This document shows positions 46,529 to 55,460 of a stretch of 64,000 nt of DNA, piece by piece; position 1 is the stretch's first letter, and every line of letters starts with the position of its first letter. Position numbers and translations under genes: made by a program. The stretch comes from Polycyclovorans sp964425915 (GTDB lineage Bacteria; Pseudomonadota; Gammaproteobacteria; Nevskiales; Nevskiaceae): assembly GCA_964425915.1 (NCBI GenBank), contig CAYROO010000002.1, positions 372,001 through 436,000 of the forward strand, given 5' to 3'. The notes below the pieces were generated by a model that made no database searches, had not been told where the DNA came from, and was given only the letters and a program-made list of their open reading frames with translations.

Positions 46529-47758
46529 TCAGCTGTCCGCGTTCTCTTCGCGAAAGATCTTCCAGTATCCGTCGCGGTCTTGGCGCCAGAACTGTAGTTT
46601 GACGCTGCTCGATTCGAAGTTGTTGGAGCGGTAGTGCATGCGGAAACGCGCCATCACCGTTGGCACCTCGGTGCCCGGGTAACGGAAGATGTCGGGCGGG
46701 TCCAGCGTGATGTCGATAAAGGTCTTGCCGGCGTTGACCCAACGCTTGTGCTTGGCGAAGGCGGCGCGGTCCATCCCCGGGGTTGAGAATTCGGGGTGGT
46801 AGTAGCTGAGATAGCCTTCGGTATCCACCGCGGCCCAGCGATCCCGCCACTGCGCAAGCCGGTCCAGCCATTGCTGGCGCTCCTGTTCCGCGGCGAGCGG
46901 CGAGCGCCAGCTCAGCTCATCACTGAAGATCACCGGCGTTTCGCCGATCTTCACCTGTGGCTGCAAGCTCAACAGGTCGTCGTTGGCCATGGTGACGCAG
47001 CCCTCCGACGAGCGTGGCGCCCGTGTATAGGTGTCCCGCGGCACGCCGTGCAGCCAGATGCCATGACCGGTGCGGCCATGGAAGCGGTCCCAGGGGTTGG
47101 GGTAACTCACCGGCAGAGCGCCGGCCCCGTACAACTCCGGCAACACCCGGTCTTCCATCCAGCTGGTGATCCGGTAGATGCCCACCGGGGTGCGCAGGTC
47201 GCCTTCCACCTGTTTGCCACTGCCGTTTCGGCCGATGGCCGCGTAGTGGTGCCGCTCGATGGTCAGCGCACCGTCCTGCTGCTGCAGCAGGTAGAGCCGC
47301 GCCCGCGCGAGGTCCACGGTCACTACCCGCGGGTGTGCCGGGGACAAGGCGATGATGGCGTTGGGGACCTGATCGGCGGTGGGTGCATCCACCTCGGCGG
47401 CCAGCCGCAACTGCACCTCTTCGGCCAGCTCACGCAGCACCATGTTGTCCTGATCGCGCAGAGGGATGGCGATATCACGGCCGGTGCGTGCGGCCAGCAG
47501 ATCACCGTACAGCAGTTGGGCGATGCGGAACGTCGGCTCACGGGTGGTGAGTGCCTCCAGCTGGCTCAGCGCCTCCTGACGCTGTCCGGCCCGCAGCGAC
47601 TGCACCACGGCACTGAGCGCCTGCTCGGGGGTGGGCACTGGCAACGGTTCGGCCGCGGCGACGGGGACCAGCAGGCTCAGCAGTGAGGCGAGCAGCCAGA
47701 CCCCACGGCGGCCAGGCCGCCGGCCATTCCGGTCGACGGGAGCCGGGAACACGGACAT
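46529..47758 (-). CDS. L,D-transpeptidase (YkuD) with C-terminal NTF2-like domain
   Basis: A 409-residue periplasmic enzyme that makes 3-3 peptidoglycan cross-links or anchors proteins. The signal region is VWLLASLLSLLVPVAAAEP (about 20-38). The YkuD domain at about 145-275 has His237 (LHGVP) and catalytic Cys254 in SSEGCVTM. The C-terminal domain (about 300-409) is NTF2/Cds6-like and very similar in pattern to the C-terminus of the neighbouring TPR protein. ATG 47758 was chosen ahead of the signal peptide, because upstream sequence is not coding-like. It follows the TPR gene by four bases. Confidence 0.88.
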   Translation of the reverse strand: MSVFPAPVDRNGRRPGRRGVWLLASLLSLLVPVAAAEPLPVPTPEQALSAVVQSLRAGQRQEALSQLEALTTREPTFRIAQLLYGDLLAARTGRDIAIPLRDQDNMVLRELAEEVQLRLAAEVDAPTADQVPNAIIALSPAHPRVVTVDLARARLYLLQQQDGALTIERHHYAAIGRNGSGKQVEGDLRTPVGIYRITSWMEDRVLPELYGAGALPVSYPNPWDRFHGRTGHGIWLHGVPRDTYTRAPRSSEGCVTMANDDLLSLQPQVKIGETPVIFSDELSWRSPLAAEQERQQWLDRLAQWRDRWAAVDTEGYLSYYHPEFSTPGMDRAAFAKHKRWVNAGKTFIDITLDPPDIFRYPGTEVPTVMARFRMHYRSNNFESSSVKLQFWRQDRDGYWKIFREENADS

Positions 47759-47762
47759 CCGG

Positions 47763-48722
47763 TCAGCGCGTGTATTCGCGCGCAATCTTCCAGTCGTCGC
47801 CTTCCCGGACCAGGTCGAGCACCTTGGTGACGACATCGGAGAAGTTATCGGACTGGTAGGCCTGGGTGAAGGTGGCGCGGGCCCCCGCATCGGTCGCCTC
47901 GCTGCGCAGCTCGCGGACCTCCACCGAGATGTCGCCGGGGCGGCTGATGCGGTCGCGGCGCTGCTCGCGCCAGGCGGCTTGCGTCAGACCCCCTTCGGGT
48001 TCGAAGACGTCGGCGTAGGCGGCAAAGTAGCCGTCGACATCCTGGCTGGCCCAGGCCCGCGCCCAAGCGTCGACCGCGGCTTGCACGCCGTCCACCTCGG
48101 GGGTCGGCGTCGCCACGCTGGGCGGCGCGCTCGGCGTGGGGGTCAGTGCAGGCGGCGGCGCTTCCACCGCTGCCGGGCGTGCCGGGCTGGGCGCCGCCGG
48201 GCGTGCCGACACACTGCGTCCGTCCAGCTGGCCAATCAACGAGAGTTTGTTGCGCAGGCCCTGATTGTTCTGGTCCAGCAGCAGCGCCCGGTTGTAGGCG
48301 GCGCCGGCAAGGGCCGCATAGATATCGCCGAGGTTTTCATGGGCGGTGGCGTAGCTGGGATGCGTGGCCAGCGCCGCCTCCAGCGCCTCGCGCGCCTGCT
48401 CGTAATCGCCCTTCTGGGCGTACAGCACGGCCAGGTTGTTGTAGGGCTCCGGCAGCTGCGGATAATCCCGCGTGAGGTCGGCGAACACCCGGATGGCATC
48501 GTCGGTACGGGCCAACTGCACCAGCACAAGGCCTCGGGTGAAGCGCACCTCGGCGTCCTGGGGATTGTCGCCGACGAGCGCGTCGAGCTGGGCCAACGCC
48601 TTCTGGTACTGACCCTGTTGGATCAACGACTGGACCTCCCCGGTGACCGCGGCGGCGGCGACGAAGGGAGCGAGTGCCAGGCAGGCGGCCACGGCAGTGT
48701 GACGAAAACGATTGGGAAACAC
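47763..48722 (-). CDS. TPR-repeat periplasmic protein with NTF2-like C-terminus
   Basis: A 319-residue protein from GTG 48722, which has AGAGG seven bases upstream. A signal peptide ends at AAAAVTG (about residue 25). Three to four tetratricopeptide repeats follow at about 27-150 (YQKALAQLDALVGDNPQDAEVRFTRG, PEPYNNLAVLYAQKGDYEQAREALEAAL). A proline/alanine linker (about 175-210) leads to an NTF2-like domain (about 215-319) that ends in WKIAREYTR. Its C-terminal domain parallels that of the adjacent L,D-transpeptidase, so the two probably work together at the cell wall. Confidence 0.8.
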   Translation of the reverse strand: MFPNRFRHTAVAACLALAPFVAAAAVTGEVQSLIQQGQYQKALAQLDALVGDNPQDAEVRFTRGLVLVQLARTDDAIRVFADLTRDYPQLPEPYNNLAVLYAQKGDYEQAREALEAALATHPSYATAHENLGDIYAALAGAAYNRALLLDQNNQGLRNKLSLIGQLDGRSVSARPAAPSPARPAAVEAPPPALTPTPSAPPSVATPTPEVDGVQAAVDAWARAWASQDVDGYFAAYADVFEPEGGLTQAAWREQRRDRISRPGDISVEVRELRSEATDAGARATFTQAYQSDNFSDVVTKVLDLVREGDDWKIAREYTR

Positions 48723-48811
48723 GCGCAAACCTCTGACAGGCAGGCTAAAAGACAAAACTACTATAGCAACAACCCGACAGCGGGCGGGCCGGCCAGGGGC
48801 CCCCGAGCCGA

Positions 48812-49726
48812 TCAGCGGTAGGGGTTCGGGACGCCGGGGGGAAGCGCCTTGAATCGCTTGTGCACCCAGAAATACTCGGGCAGCGATCGGCGCGCCGCCC
48901 CTTCGATCAGGGCGTTGATGCGGGTGGCGTCGGCGCCGTCATCGCCACAAGGGAAATCCTCCAGCGCCGGCTGAATCTCCACTACGTAGCGCCCGCCTTC
49001 GAGGCGGGTAAAGAACGGCACCACCTTGCAGCGCCCCATCTGGGCCAAGCGCGCCGTGGCGGTGATGGTGTAGGTGGGCTGACCGAACATCGGCAGGAAC
49101 AGGCCGGTCTGGCTGCGTAGGGTCTGGTCCGGGGCGTACCACACGCGGCGGCCCTGACGCAGCGCCCGCACCAGCGCCTTGAGGTCCTTCTTGGGCAAGG
49201 GCGGCAGCCCGGCGCGCTGCTCGCGCCAGCGATACATGAAGTGGTCGATCAATGGGTTGTTCACCCGTCGATACATGGCATGGAATCGACGTTGCACCGC
49301 GAGAATGCGGGCGCCGAGCTCCAGCGTGGTGAAGTGGCCGGTGAGCAACAGTGCGCCGTGGCCGTCTGCCTGTGCCGCGTCCAGATGCTCAACGCCGTCG
49401 AGTCGGCCCAGACGCAGGATGCGCTGATCACTGGCAAACCAGGCATAGGCAGTCTCGAAGATGCCCGCGCCAACGGCGGCAAAGTGCTGATTGATCAGCC
49501 GCGTCCGGGCGCTCGGGTTCAGTTCCGGCAGGCACAGACGAATGTTGACGTCGACGATGCGGCGGCGTTCGCGCATCACGTGCCCAAGACTCCAGCCCAG
49601 GCCGCGGCCGAAGCCGCGCAGCCACGGCAGAGGCAGCAGTACCACCAGCTGTAGCGCGCCCAGCGCCAGCCACGTCGGCCAGTAGCGCGGCGCATAGAAG
49701 GCGCGGCGAAAGGGGGGGATGTTCAT
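48812..49726 (-). CDS. lpxL: Lipid A biosynthesis lauroyl acyltransferase (LpxL/HtrB family)
   Basis: Inner-membrane enzyme adding a secondary acyl chain to Kdo2-lipid IVA. It has 304 residues. An N-terminal hydrophobic anchor (WLALGALQLVVLLPLPWL) precedes the catalytic HX4E motif GHFTTLELG. Downstream segments include MYRRVNNPLIDHFMYRWREQ and VWYAPDQ. ATG 49726 starts at the usual MNIPPFRRAFYAPRYWPTW pattern. Divergent from waaA, 86 bases apart, which fits a joint role in LPS core and lipid A. Confidence 0.93.
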   Translation of the reverse strand: MNIPPFRRAFYAPRYWPTWLALGALQLVVLLPLPWLRGFGRGLGWSLGHVMRERRRIVDVNIRLCLPELNPSARTRLINQHFAAVGAGIFETAYAWFASDQRILRLGRLDGVEHLDAAQADGHGALLLTGHFTTLELGARILAVQRRFHAMYRRVNNPLIDHFMYRWREQRAGLPPLPKKDLKALVRALRQGRRVWYAPDQTLRSQTGLFLPMFGQPTYTITATARLAQMGRCKVVPFFTRLEGGRYVVEIQPALEDFPCGDDGADATRINALIEGAARRSLPEYFWVHKRFKALPPGVPNPYR

Positions 49727-49812
49727 GGGGTCGGGATCGTAGCAGGTCGTTCTGTCCGCTTTGCGCCCAAGCAGACGCCGGAGCGGGTACGTGGGAGCGC
49801 TATGCTTGGACC

Positions 49813-51057
49813 ATGCGCCTTCTCTACATTGCACTGCTGTATGCGGCCGGCCCCTTCCTGTGGCTATCGCTCTGGTTTCGGGGGCGCCGGCTGGCGGCCT
49901 ATCGTCATCGCCGGTTCGAGCGATTTGGACATGTCGACCCAGTGCCCGGGGGCGTCGCGGTATGGGTGCACGCGGTGAGTGTGGGCGAGGTGATGGCGGC
50001 GCTGCCGTTGATACGTGCGCTGGTGGCGCGGCATCCGCCGGGGCAGGTTTACGTGACCACGGGTACCCCGACCGGCAGCGAGCGCCTGAAGGTGGCCATG
50101 GGCGATCAGGTGCGGCACAGCTACGCCCCGTACGATCTTCCACACGTGGTGCATCGCTTTCTGTCGCGGGTGCAACCGCGGCAGGTGGTGGTGATGGAGA
50201 CCGAGCTCTGGCCCTCCCTGTTTCGTCAATTGCGACAACGTCGGGTGCCCCTGGTGATCGCCAATGCGAGACTGTCCGCGCGGTCCTTGCGCGGGTACGG
50301 CCGAGTGGCGGGCTTCACCCGCGAGGTGCTGGCCGACATCACCCTGGTAGCGGCGCAAAGCGCCATCGACGCGGAGCGCTATAAGCGGCTCGGGGCACCA
50401 CGGGTGCGCGTGTTGGGCAACCTCAAGTTTGATGTCGAACCGGACGCCGCCCAGGTCGCCGCGGGTGAAGCTGATCGGGCCCGCTGGCGGCCCTGTCCCA
50501 TCTGGGTAGCAGCCAGTACCCACGAGGGTGAGGACGAGGCGATGCTGGCCGCCCATCGCCAGGTCCGACAGTTCCATCCTGATGCGGTGCTGGTGCTGGT
50601 GCCACGTCATCCCCAGCGATTCGAGCGGGTGGCCGCCTTGGTGGGCGCGCAGGGCTGGATCCTGCAGCGACGCAGTGAGGGCGCGCCGGCGGCGTCGGCG
50701 CCGGCGGTGCTGCTCGGCGACAGCATGGGCGAGATGTGGCGGTATCTGGCGATGGCCGATGTCGCCTTTGTGGCGGGCTCGTTTGCCTCGGTTGGGGGTC
50801 ACAACGTGCTGGAGCCAGCGGTGCTGGCGCGGCCAGTGCTATTCGGGCCGCACATGCACAATTTTCTGCCGTCGCGGGATCTGCTGATGGCCGCCGGTGG
50901 TGCCCGCGAGGTCGATGACAGCGGCGCCTTGGCGGCGCAATTGCAGGCCTGGTTCGACGACCCGGAGGCGGCCCGGCGCGCCGGCGCAGCGGCAGCGGCA
51001 TCATTGGCGACCAGCCGCGGCGCACTGGCGGCACATCTGGCGGTGCTGGCGCCGTGA
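49813..51057 (+). CDS. waaA: 3-deoxy-D-manno-octulosonic acid (Kdo) transferase
   Basis: GT30 enzyme that transfers Kdo to lipid A at the inner membrane. It has 414 residues. An N-terminal membrane anchor (LLYIALLYAAGPFLWLSLW) is followed by VWVHAVSVGEVMAALPLI, VYVTTGTPTGSER, VVMETELWPSLF, and the C-terminal sugar-nucleotide site FVAGSFASVGGHNVLEPA. Its stop overlaps the GTG of the downstream exonuclease gene (GTGA), linking LPS and DNA-repair genes in one unit. Confidence 0.95.
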   Translation: MRLLYIALLYAAGPFLWLSLWFRGRRLAAYRHRRFERFGHVDPVPGGVAVWVHAVSVGEVMAALPLIRALVARHPPGQVYVTTGTPTGSERLKVAMGDQVRHSYAPYDLPHVVHRFLSRVQPRQVVVMETELWPSLFRQLRQRRVPLVIANARLSARSLRGYGRVAGFTREVLADITLVAAQSAIDAERYKRLGAPRVRVLGNLKFDVEPDAAQVAAGEADRARWRPCPIWVAASTHEGEDEAMLAAHRQVRQFHPDAVLVLVPRHPQRFERVAALVGAQGWILQRRSEGAPAASAPAVLLGDSMGEMWRYLAMADVAFVAGSFASVGGHNVLEPAVLARPVLFGPHMHNFLPSRDLLMAAGGAREVDDSGALAAQLQAWFDDPEAARRAGAAAAASLATSRGALAAHLAVLAP

Positions 51058-52070
51058 CGGCCCTGGTGCAGCGCCGTGCAGAAGGCTTGTACTGCCCGGC
51101 TGCCGACGCCTGGATCGACCCCTGGCGTCCGGTCTCGCAGGCCATCATCACGCATGCACACGCTGACCATGCGCGGGCGGGCATGGGGCGGTACTGGGCC
51201 GCCCGCCCGGCGGCCGAGCTGATGCGGATACGGGTAGGACGCGACGCTGACATTCGCCTGGTCGACTACGGCGCTCCATTCCGTCTGGGGGCGGCAACGA
51301 TCAGCCTGCATCCGGCCGGCCATATCCTGGGCTCGGCGCAGGTGCGAATCGAGGTGGACGGCGAGGTGTGGGTGGTCAGCGGCGACTACAAGCGCTGCGC
51401 CGACCCGACCTGTGCCCCCTTCGAGCCGGTACGTTGCGACACCTTCATCACCGAAGCGACCTTTGCGCTGCCGGTCTATCGCTGGCAACCGGCGGCGGTG
51501 GTGGCGCGTGAGATTTTCGACTGGTGGCAACAGGCCGCTGCGGCGGGTCAGACAGCCGTGCTGTTCTGTTATGCCCTGGGCAAGGCGCAGCGGGTGCTCG
51601 CCGAACTCCGGGCCTTCACCGATGAAACCGTGCTGCTGCATGGCGCCATGACACCGCTGGTCCAGGCCTATCGCGATGCCGGTGTCGCGATGCTGCCCAC
51701 GACGCCGGTGGGCGCGCCGCCGCGCGGCACCGTGTTCAGCGGCCGTCTGGTGCTGGCGCCGCCGAGTGCCGCCGCGACGCCCTGGATGCGTCGTTTCGCC
51801 CCTTACACCACCGGCTTCGTCAGCGGCTGGATGCGCCTGCGCGGCACCCGTCGCCGCAAGGGCTATGATCGCGGCTTCGTGATGAGTGACCACGCCGACT
51901 GGCGGGGACTGCTGCGCAGCATCGAGCAGACCGGCGCACAGCGCGTGCTTGCCACCCACGGCAACAGCGACGCGCTGGTCCACCACCTGCGCGACCACGG
52001 CATCGCGGCCGAGGCCCTGGAGACCGCCTTCCAGGGCGAGGACGATGCCAGCGAAACCGTCACGAATTGA
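51054..52070 (+). CDS. Ligase-associated DNA exonuclease (metallo-beta-lactamase fold)
   Basis: A 338-residue nuclease of the family found with ATP-dependent DNA ligase and Lhr-type helicase. The zinc motif HxHxDH is present in ITHAHADHARAG, and SGDYK and MSDHADW supply further ligands. It probably processes DNA ends in damage repair. The GTG start overlaps waaA by four bases. The ligase follows after 30 bases. Its partner helicase and phosphoesterase are 8.6 kb further on. Confidence 0.9.
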   Translation: MTALVQRRAEGLYCPAADAWIDPWRPVSQAIITHAHADHARAGMGRYWAARPAAELMRIRVGRDADIRLVDYGAPFRLGAATISLHPAGHILGSAQVRIEVDGEVWVVSGDYKRCADPTCAPFEPVRCDTFITEATFALPVYRWQPAAVVAREIFDWWQQAAAAGQTAVLFCYALGKAQRVLAELRAFTDETVLLHGAMTPLVQAYRDAGVAMLPTTPVGAPPRGTVFSGRLVLAPPSAAATPWMRRFAPYTTGFVSGWMRLRGTRRRKGYDRGFVMSDHADWRGLLRSIEQTGAQRVLATHGNSDALVHHLRDHGIAAEALETAFQGEDDASETVTN

Positions 52071-52100
52071 TCGGGGTGTTGCCCTTACGCAGGCTGGGCC

Positions 52101-53696
52101 ATGGAACGCTTCGCTGCCCTCTACCAAGCGCTCGACGCCACCCGTTCGCTGAGTGCCAAGCAGGCGCTGCTGGTGGACTACTTTCGGACGACGCCGCCGG
52201 AGGACGCCGCCTGGGGGCTGTGGTTTCTGCTCGGCCACCGCCTGAAGCGCGTGGTGGGCGCCCGCGAGCTGCGGCAGGCGGTGACGCTGGCCACCGGGCT
52301 GTCGCCCGTCTTGATCGAAGCCTGCTACGCGCATGTCGGTGACCTTGCCGAAACCATTGCGCTGCTGATGGATGATGCGCCGTCGCGGCCGGCGCCGCCA
52401 CGGCCGCTGCACCAATGGGTGGCGCAGCTGCAGGCGCTGTCAGCGTGTGATGACGACGACCGCGCAGCCGTGCTGATCGGGGCCTGGTGCGGCCGCCCGT
52501 TTGGCGAGCGCCTGCTGATCACCAAGCTGCTCACCGGCGGCTTGCGGGTGGGCGTCTCGCGGGGCCTGGCGGCGCGGGCGCTGGCGGAGGCTGCGGGGCT
52601 GCCGGAGGCCACAGTGGCCCGGCGTCTGGCTGGCCGGTGGCAGGCATCGGTGGATGCCTACACCGCGCTGCTGGCACCCCAGGGCACCACGGTTGATCCG
52701 GCCCAGCCCTACCCCTTCGCGCTGGCGGCACCCCTGGAGCAGGCGCCGGACAGCCTCGGTGCGGTCAGCGACTGGCTCGCCGAGTGGAAGTGGGACGGCA
52801 TCCGCGCGCAGTTGATCCGCCGCGAGGGACAGGTTGCACTGTGGAGTCGCGGGGATGAGCTGCTCAACGGCCGTTTCCCGGAGCTGGAGGCCGCCGCCGC
52901 CCGACTGCCGGACGGCAGTGTCCTGGACGGTGAGGTGCTGGCCTGGCTGGACCACCGGCCGCAGCCCTTCGCCCAGCTGCAGCGTCGCATCGGGCGACTG
53001 AAGCCGAGTAAGCGGCTGATGCAGGAGGTGCCGCTGGTGTTTCTGGCCTACGACCTGCTGGAGCAGGCGGGCCAGGATCTGCGCCATCAGCCGCTGCGAC
53101 AGCGCAGGGCCCAGTTGGCGGCGCTGCTGGCCGCCGAGGGGACGACCCTGCAGCTCAGCCCGTCATTGGCGGCGACGGATTGGTCGGCGCTGGCGCTGGC
53201 GCGCGAAGGCGCTCGCGCCCGAGGCGTGGAGGGCCTGATGCTCAAGCACCTCGATTCGGCCTATCCGCAGGGTCGCCGCCGTGGCGCCTGGTGGAAGTGG
53301 AAGCTGGATCCCCGCAGCATCGACGCGGTGCTGGTTTATGCCCAGGCCGGGCACGGCCGGCGCGCCAATCTCTACACGGACTACACCCTGGCGGTGTGGG
53401 ACGACGAAGGTCAGTTGGTTCCGGTGACCAAGGCCTACTCGGGCCTCACCGATGACGAGCTGGTGGCGATGGACCGCTGGATTCGCCAGCACACCCGCGA
53501 ACGTTTCGGACCGGTGCGCAGTGTGTCGCCGGAGCAGGTGTTCGAGATCGCCTTCGAGGGACTGCAGGTCAGCCCACGACACAAGAGCGGTATTGCCCTG
53601 CGCTTTCCCCGCATTGCCCGCTGGCGTCGTGACAAGCGGCCCGAGCAGGCGGATACGCTGGCCAATGTGCGTGCGCTGCTTGCAGTGGCGCCTTAA
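52101..53696 (+). CDS. ATP-dependent DNA ligase (Lhr-module type)
   Basis: A 531-residue ligase. An N-terminal DNA-binding domain (about 1-195) is followed by the nucleotidyltransferase with motif I EWKWDGIRAQ and its adenylated lysine. LDGEVLAW (III), VFLAYDLL (IIIa), EGLMLKHLDS (IV) and WWKWKLDP (V) are all present, then an OB domain ending with GIALRFPRIARWRRDK. It belongs to the bacterial module ligase-exonuclease-helicase-phosphoesterase that acts in DNA damage repair. The ATP-dependent ligase is additional to the normal NAD ligase. Confidence 0.92.
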   Translation: MERFAALYQALDATRSLSAKQALLVDYFRTTPPEDAAWGLWFLLGHRLKRVVGARELRQAVTLATGLSPVLIEACYAHVGDLAETIALLMDDAPSRPAPPRPLHQWVAQLQALSACDDDDRAAVLIGAWCGRPFGERLLITKLLTGGLRVGVSRGLAARALAEAAGLPEATVARRLAGRWQASVDAYTALLAPQGTTVDPAQPYPFALAAPLEQAPDSLGAVSDWLAEWKWDGIRAQLIRREGQVALWSRGDELLNGRFPELEAAAARLPDGSVLDGEVLAWLDHRPQPFAQLQRRIGRLKPSKRLMQEVPLVFLAYDLLEQAGQDLRHQPLRQRRAQLAALLAAEGTTLQLSPSLAATDWSALALAREGARARGVEGLMLKHLDSAYPQGRRRGAWWKWKLDPRSIDAVLVYAQAGHGRRANLYTDYTLAVWDDEGQLVPVTKAYSGLTDDELVAMDRWIRQHTRERFGPVRSVSPEQVFEIAFEGLQVSPRHKSGIALRFPRIARWRRDKRPEQADTLANVRALLAVAP

Positions 53697-53714
53697 GCCT
53701 GATTTGCTGCCGCC

Positions 53715-54434
53715 ATGGACGCCCGTATTCTCGACGACCGCCATCACCGGTTGCTCTATGACCCTGCCCAGTGGCCTGCGATTTCGGCGGCCGACTTCGA
53801 CGTCGAGCGTTGGCTGGCGCGCGGTGCCCGCGCGACCGACGCGGGACGGGGCAGTGCCTGGTTCCTGCCGCTGACCGATGGACGGGAATGGGTGCTGCGG
53901 CATTACCGGCGCGGCGGGCTGGTGGGCAAGCTGTTGTTGGATCGTTATCTGTGGATCGGATCCGAGCGCTCCCGCGCTTGGCGTGAATTTCGGCTGCTGC
54001 AGCACCTGCGTGCGCTGGCGCTGCCGGTGCCGATCCCGGTGGCGGCCAGGATCAGCCGGCAGGGTGTGCGCTATCGGCAGGACTTGGTGACGGTGCGCAT
54101 TCCTGCCAGCCGACCCCTCAGCGCGGAGCTGGCAGAGCGGCCGCTGCCATCGGCTGCCTGGGCGGCGCTCGGCGCAACCTTGGGGCGCTTCCACGCGGCT
54201 GGCGTCTACCACGCGGATCTCAACGCCGACAATGTGTTGTTCGAAGCGCCCGACCGCTTCCATCTGATCGACTTCGATCGTGGTGGACTCGGTGCCAGTG
54301 CCGCGCGACAGGGGGCCAGCATCCGCCGGCTACGGCGCTCTCTGGACAAGTTTGCCCGGCATCAGTCCGGCTTTCACTTTGCCGTGGCGGACTGGCAGGC
54401 GTTGATCCACGGCTTGTCGCAGCGACCGCGGTAG
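53715..54434 (+). CDS. kdkA: Kdo kinase (KdkA) of LPS inner core
   Basis: A 239-residue kinase that phosphorylates the first Kdo of lipid A. The LPS-kinase pattern runs through WVLRHYRRGGLVGKLL, YLWIGSERSRAWREFRLL, and the catalytic GVYHADLNADNVLF with IDFDRG as the magnesium site. It follows the DNA ligase after 18 bases, so waaA, exonuclease, ligase and kdkA appear co-transcribed. It faces the rarD-like gene. Confidence 0.92.
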   Translation: MDARILDDRHHRLLYDPAQWPAISAADFDVERWLARGARATDAGRGSAWFLPLTDGREWVLRHYRRGGLVGKLLLDRYLWIGSERSRAWREFRLLQHLRALALPVPIPVAARISRQGVRYRQDLVTVRIPASRPLSAELAERPLPSAAWAALGATLGRFHAAGVYHADLNADNVLFEAPDRFHLIDFDRGGLGASAARQGASIRRLRRSLDKFARHQSGFHFAVADWQALIHGLSQRPR

Positions 54435-54446
54435 CGTCAACAGGCT

Positions 54447-55361
54447 TTAGGCGCCTTCGGCCTCGGGGGCGGCCACGGCGGCCTGCCGGCGGTGCCGCCA
54501 CAGGCTGTCCAGCCCATAGAGCGCCAGCGCGCCCCAGATCAAGCCGAATCCGAGGGCCTGCACATGGGTGAAGGCTTCTCCGAACAGCCACACCCCGATC
54601 AGCAGCTGCAGGGTCGGCCCGAGGTACTGAATGAGGCCGATGGTGGCCAGCGACACCCGGCGCACCCCAAAGGCGAACAGCATCAGTGGCACCGCGGTGA
54701 ACACGCCGCTGGCCAACAGCAGGGCATCAATCCAGGATCCCTGTGTGCCGAAGGCGCCGTCGCCGCCCAGCCACACCAGGTAGACGATGGCAAACGGGGA
54801 AAGCAGCAGTGTTTCCACGGTGAGGCCGGTAATGGCGTCCACCGCCACCTGTTTCCGCACCCATCCGTAAAAGGCGAAGCTGAAGGCCAGCACCAGTGCA
54901 ATCCACGGCGGGCGGCCGACGTTGAGGGTCAGCCACAGCACCCCGACGGCGGCAACGGTGACCGCCGTCCACTGGACGCCGTTGAGGCGCTCCCGCAATA
55001 CCAGCACGCCCAGCAGCACACTCACCAGCGGGTTGATGAAGTACCCCAGGCTGGCCTCCACCACATGCCGGGTCGACACCGCCCAGACATACACCAGCCA
55101 GTTGGTGGAGATCAGCAGGGCCGATAGCAGCAACAGACCGCTCACCCGCGGCTGCCGGAGTATGGCCGGCACCCGTCTCAGTTGGCCGGTGACCAGCAGG
55201 ATCGCGAGGGTGAACAGGCAGCACCACAGCAGTCGGTGCACCATGACTTCCACCGGCGGCACGCTGTCGAGCGCGCGCATATACAGCGGCAGCAGTCCCC
55301 AGATGAGGAAGGCGGTGGTGGCGGCGACGAGGCCGCGCGAGCGATCTGACCAACCGTTCAT
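54447..55361 (-). CDS. rarD: RarD-type EamA transporter
   Basis: A 304-residue drug/metabolite transporter with about ten membrane helices. GLVAATTAFLIWGLLPLYMRAL opens the first EamA repeat, LISTNWLVYVWAV and SLGYFINPLVSVLLGVLVLRERL follow, and the second repeat has VPLMLFAFGVRRVSLATIGLIQYLGPTLQLLIGVWLF. RarD proteins are linked to chloramphenicol sensitivity, though the physiological substrate is not known. ATG 55361 fits the helix boundary. The upstream frame has no family character. Convergent with kdkA. Confidence 0.9.
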   Translation of the reverse strand: MNGWSDRSRGLVAATTAFLIWGLLPLYMRALDSVPPVEVMVHRLLWCCLFTLAILLVTGQLRRVPAILRQPRVSGLLLLSALLISTNWLVYVWAVSTRHVVEASLGYFINPLVSVLLGVLVLRERLNGVQWTAVTVAAVGVLWLTLNVGRPPWIALVLAFSFAFYGWVRKQVAVDAITGLTVETLLLSPFAIVYLVWLGGDGAFGTQGSWIDALLLASGVFTAVPLMLFAFGVRRVSLATIGLIQYLGPTLQLLIGVWLFGEAFTHVQALGFGLIWGALALYGLDSLWRHRRQAAVAAPEAEGA

Positions 55362-55460
55362 GGCACCGGGATGCAGGGACGGGCGCGCAGTGTACGCCTC
55401 TGTTTTGGCGCTGGCGGCACAATAGGGGCTGACGATCTTGCCGTCCGGAGTGTCCGCTTC

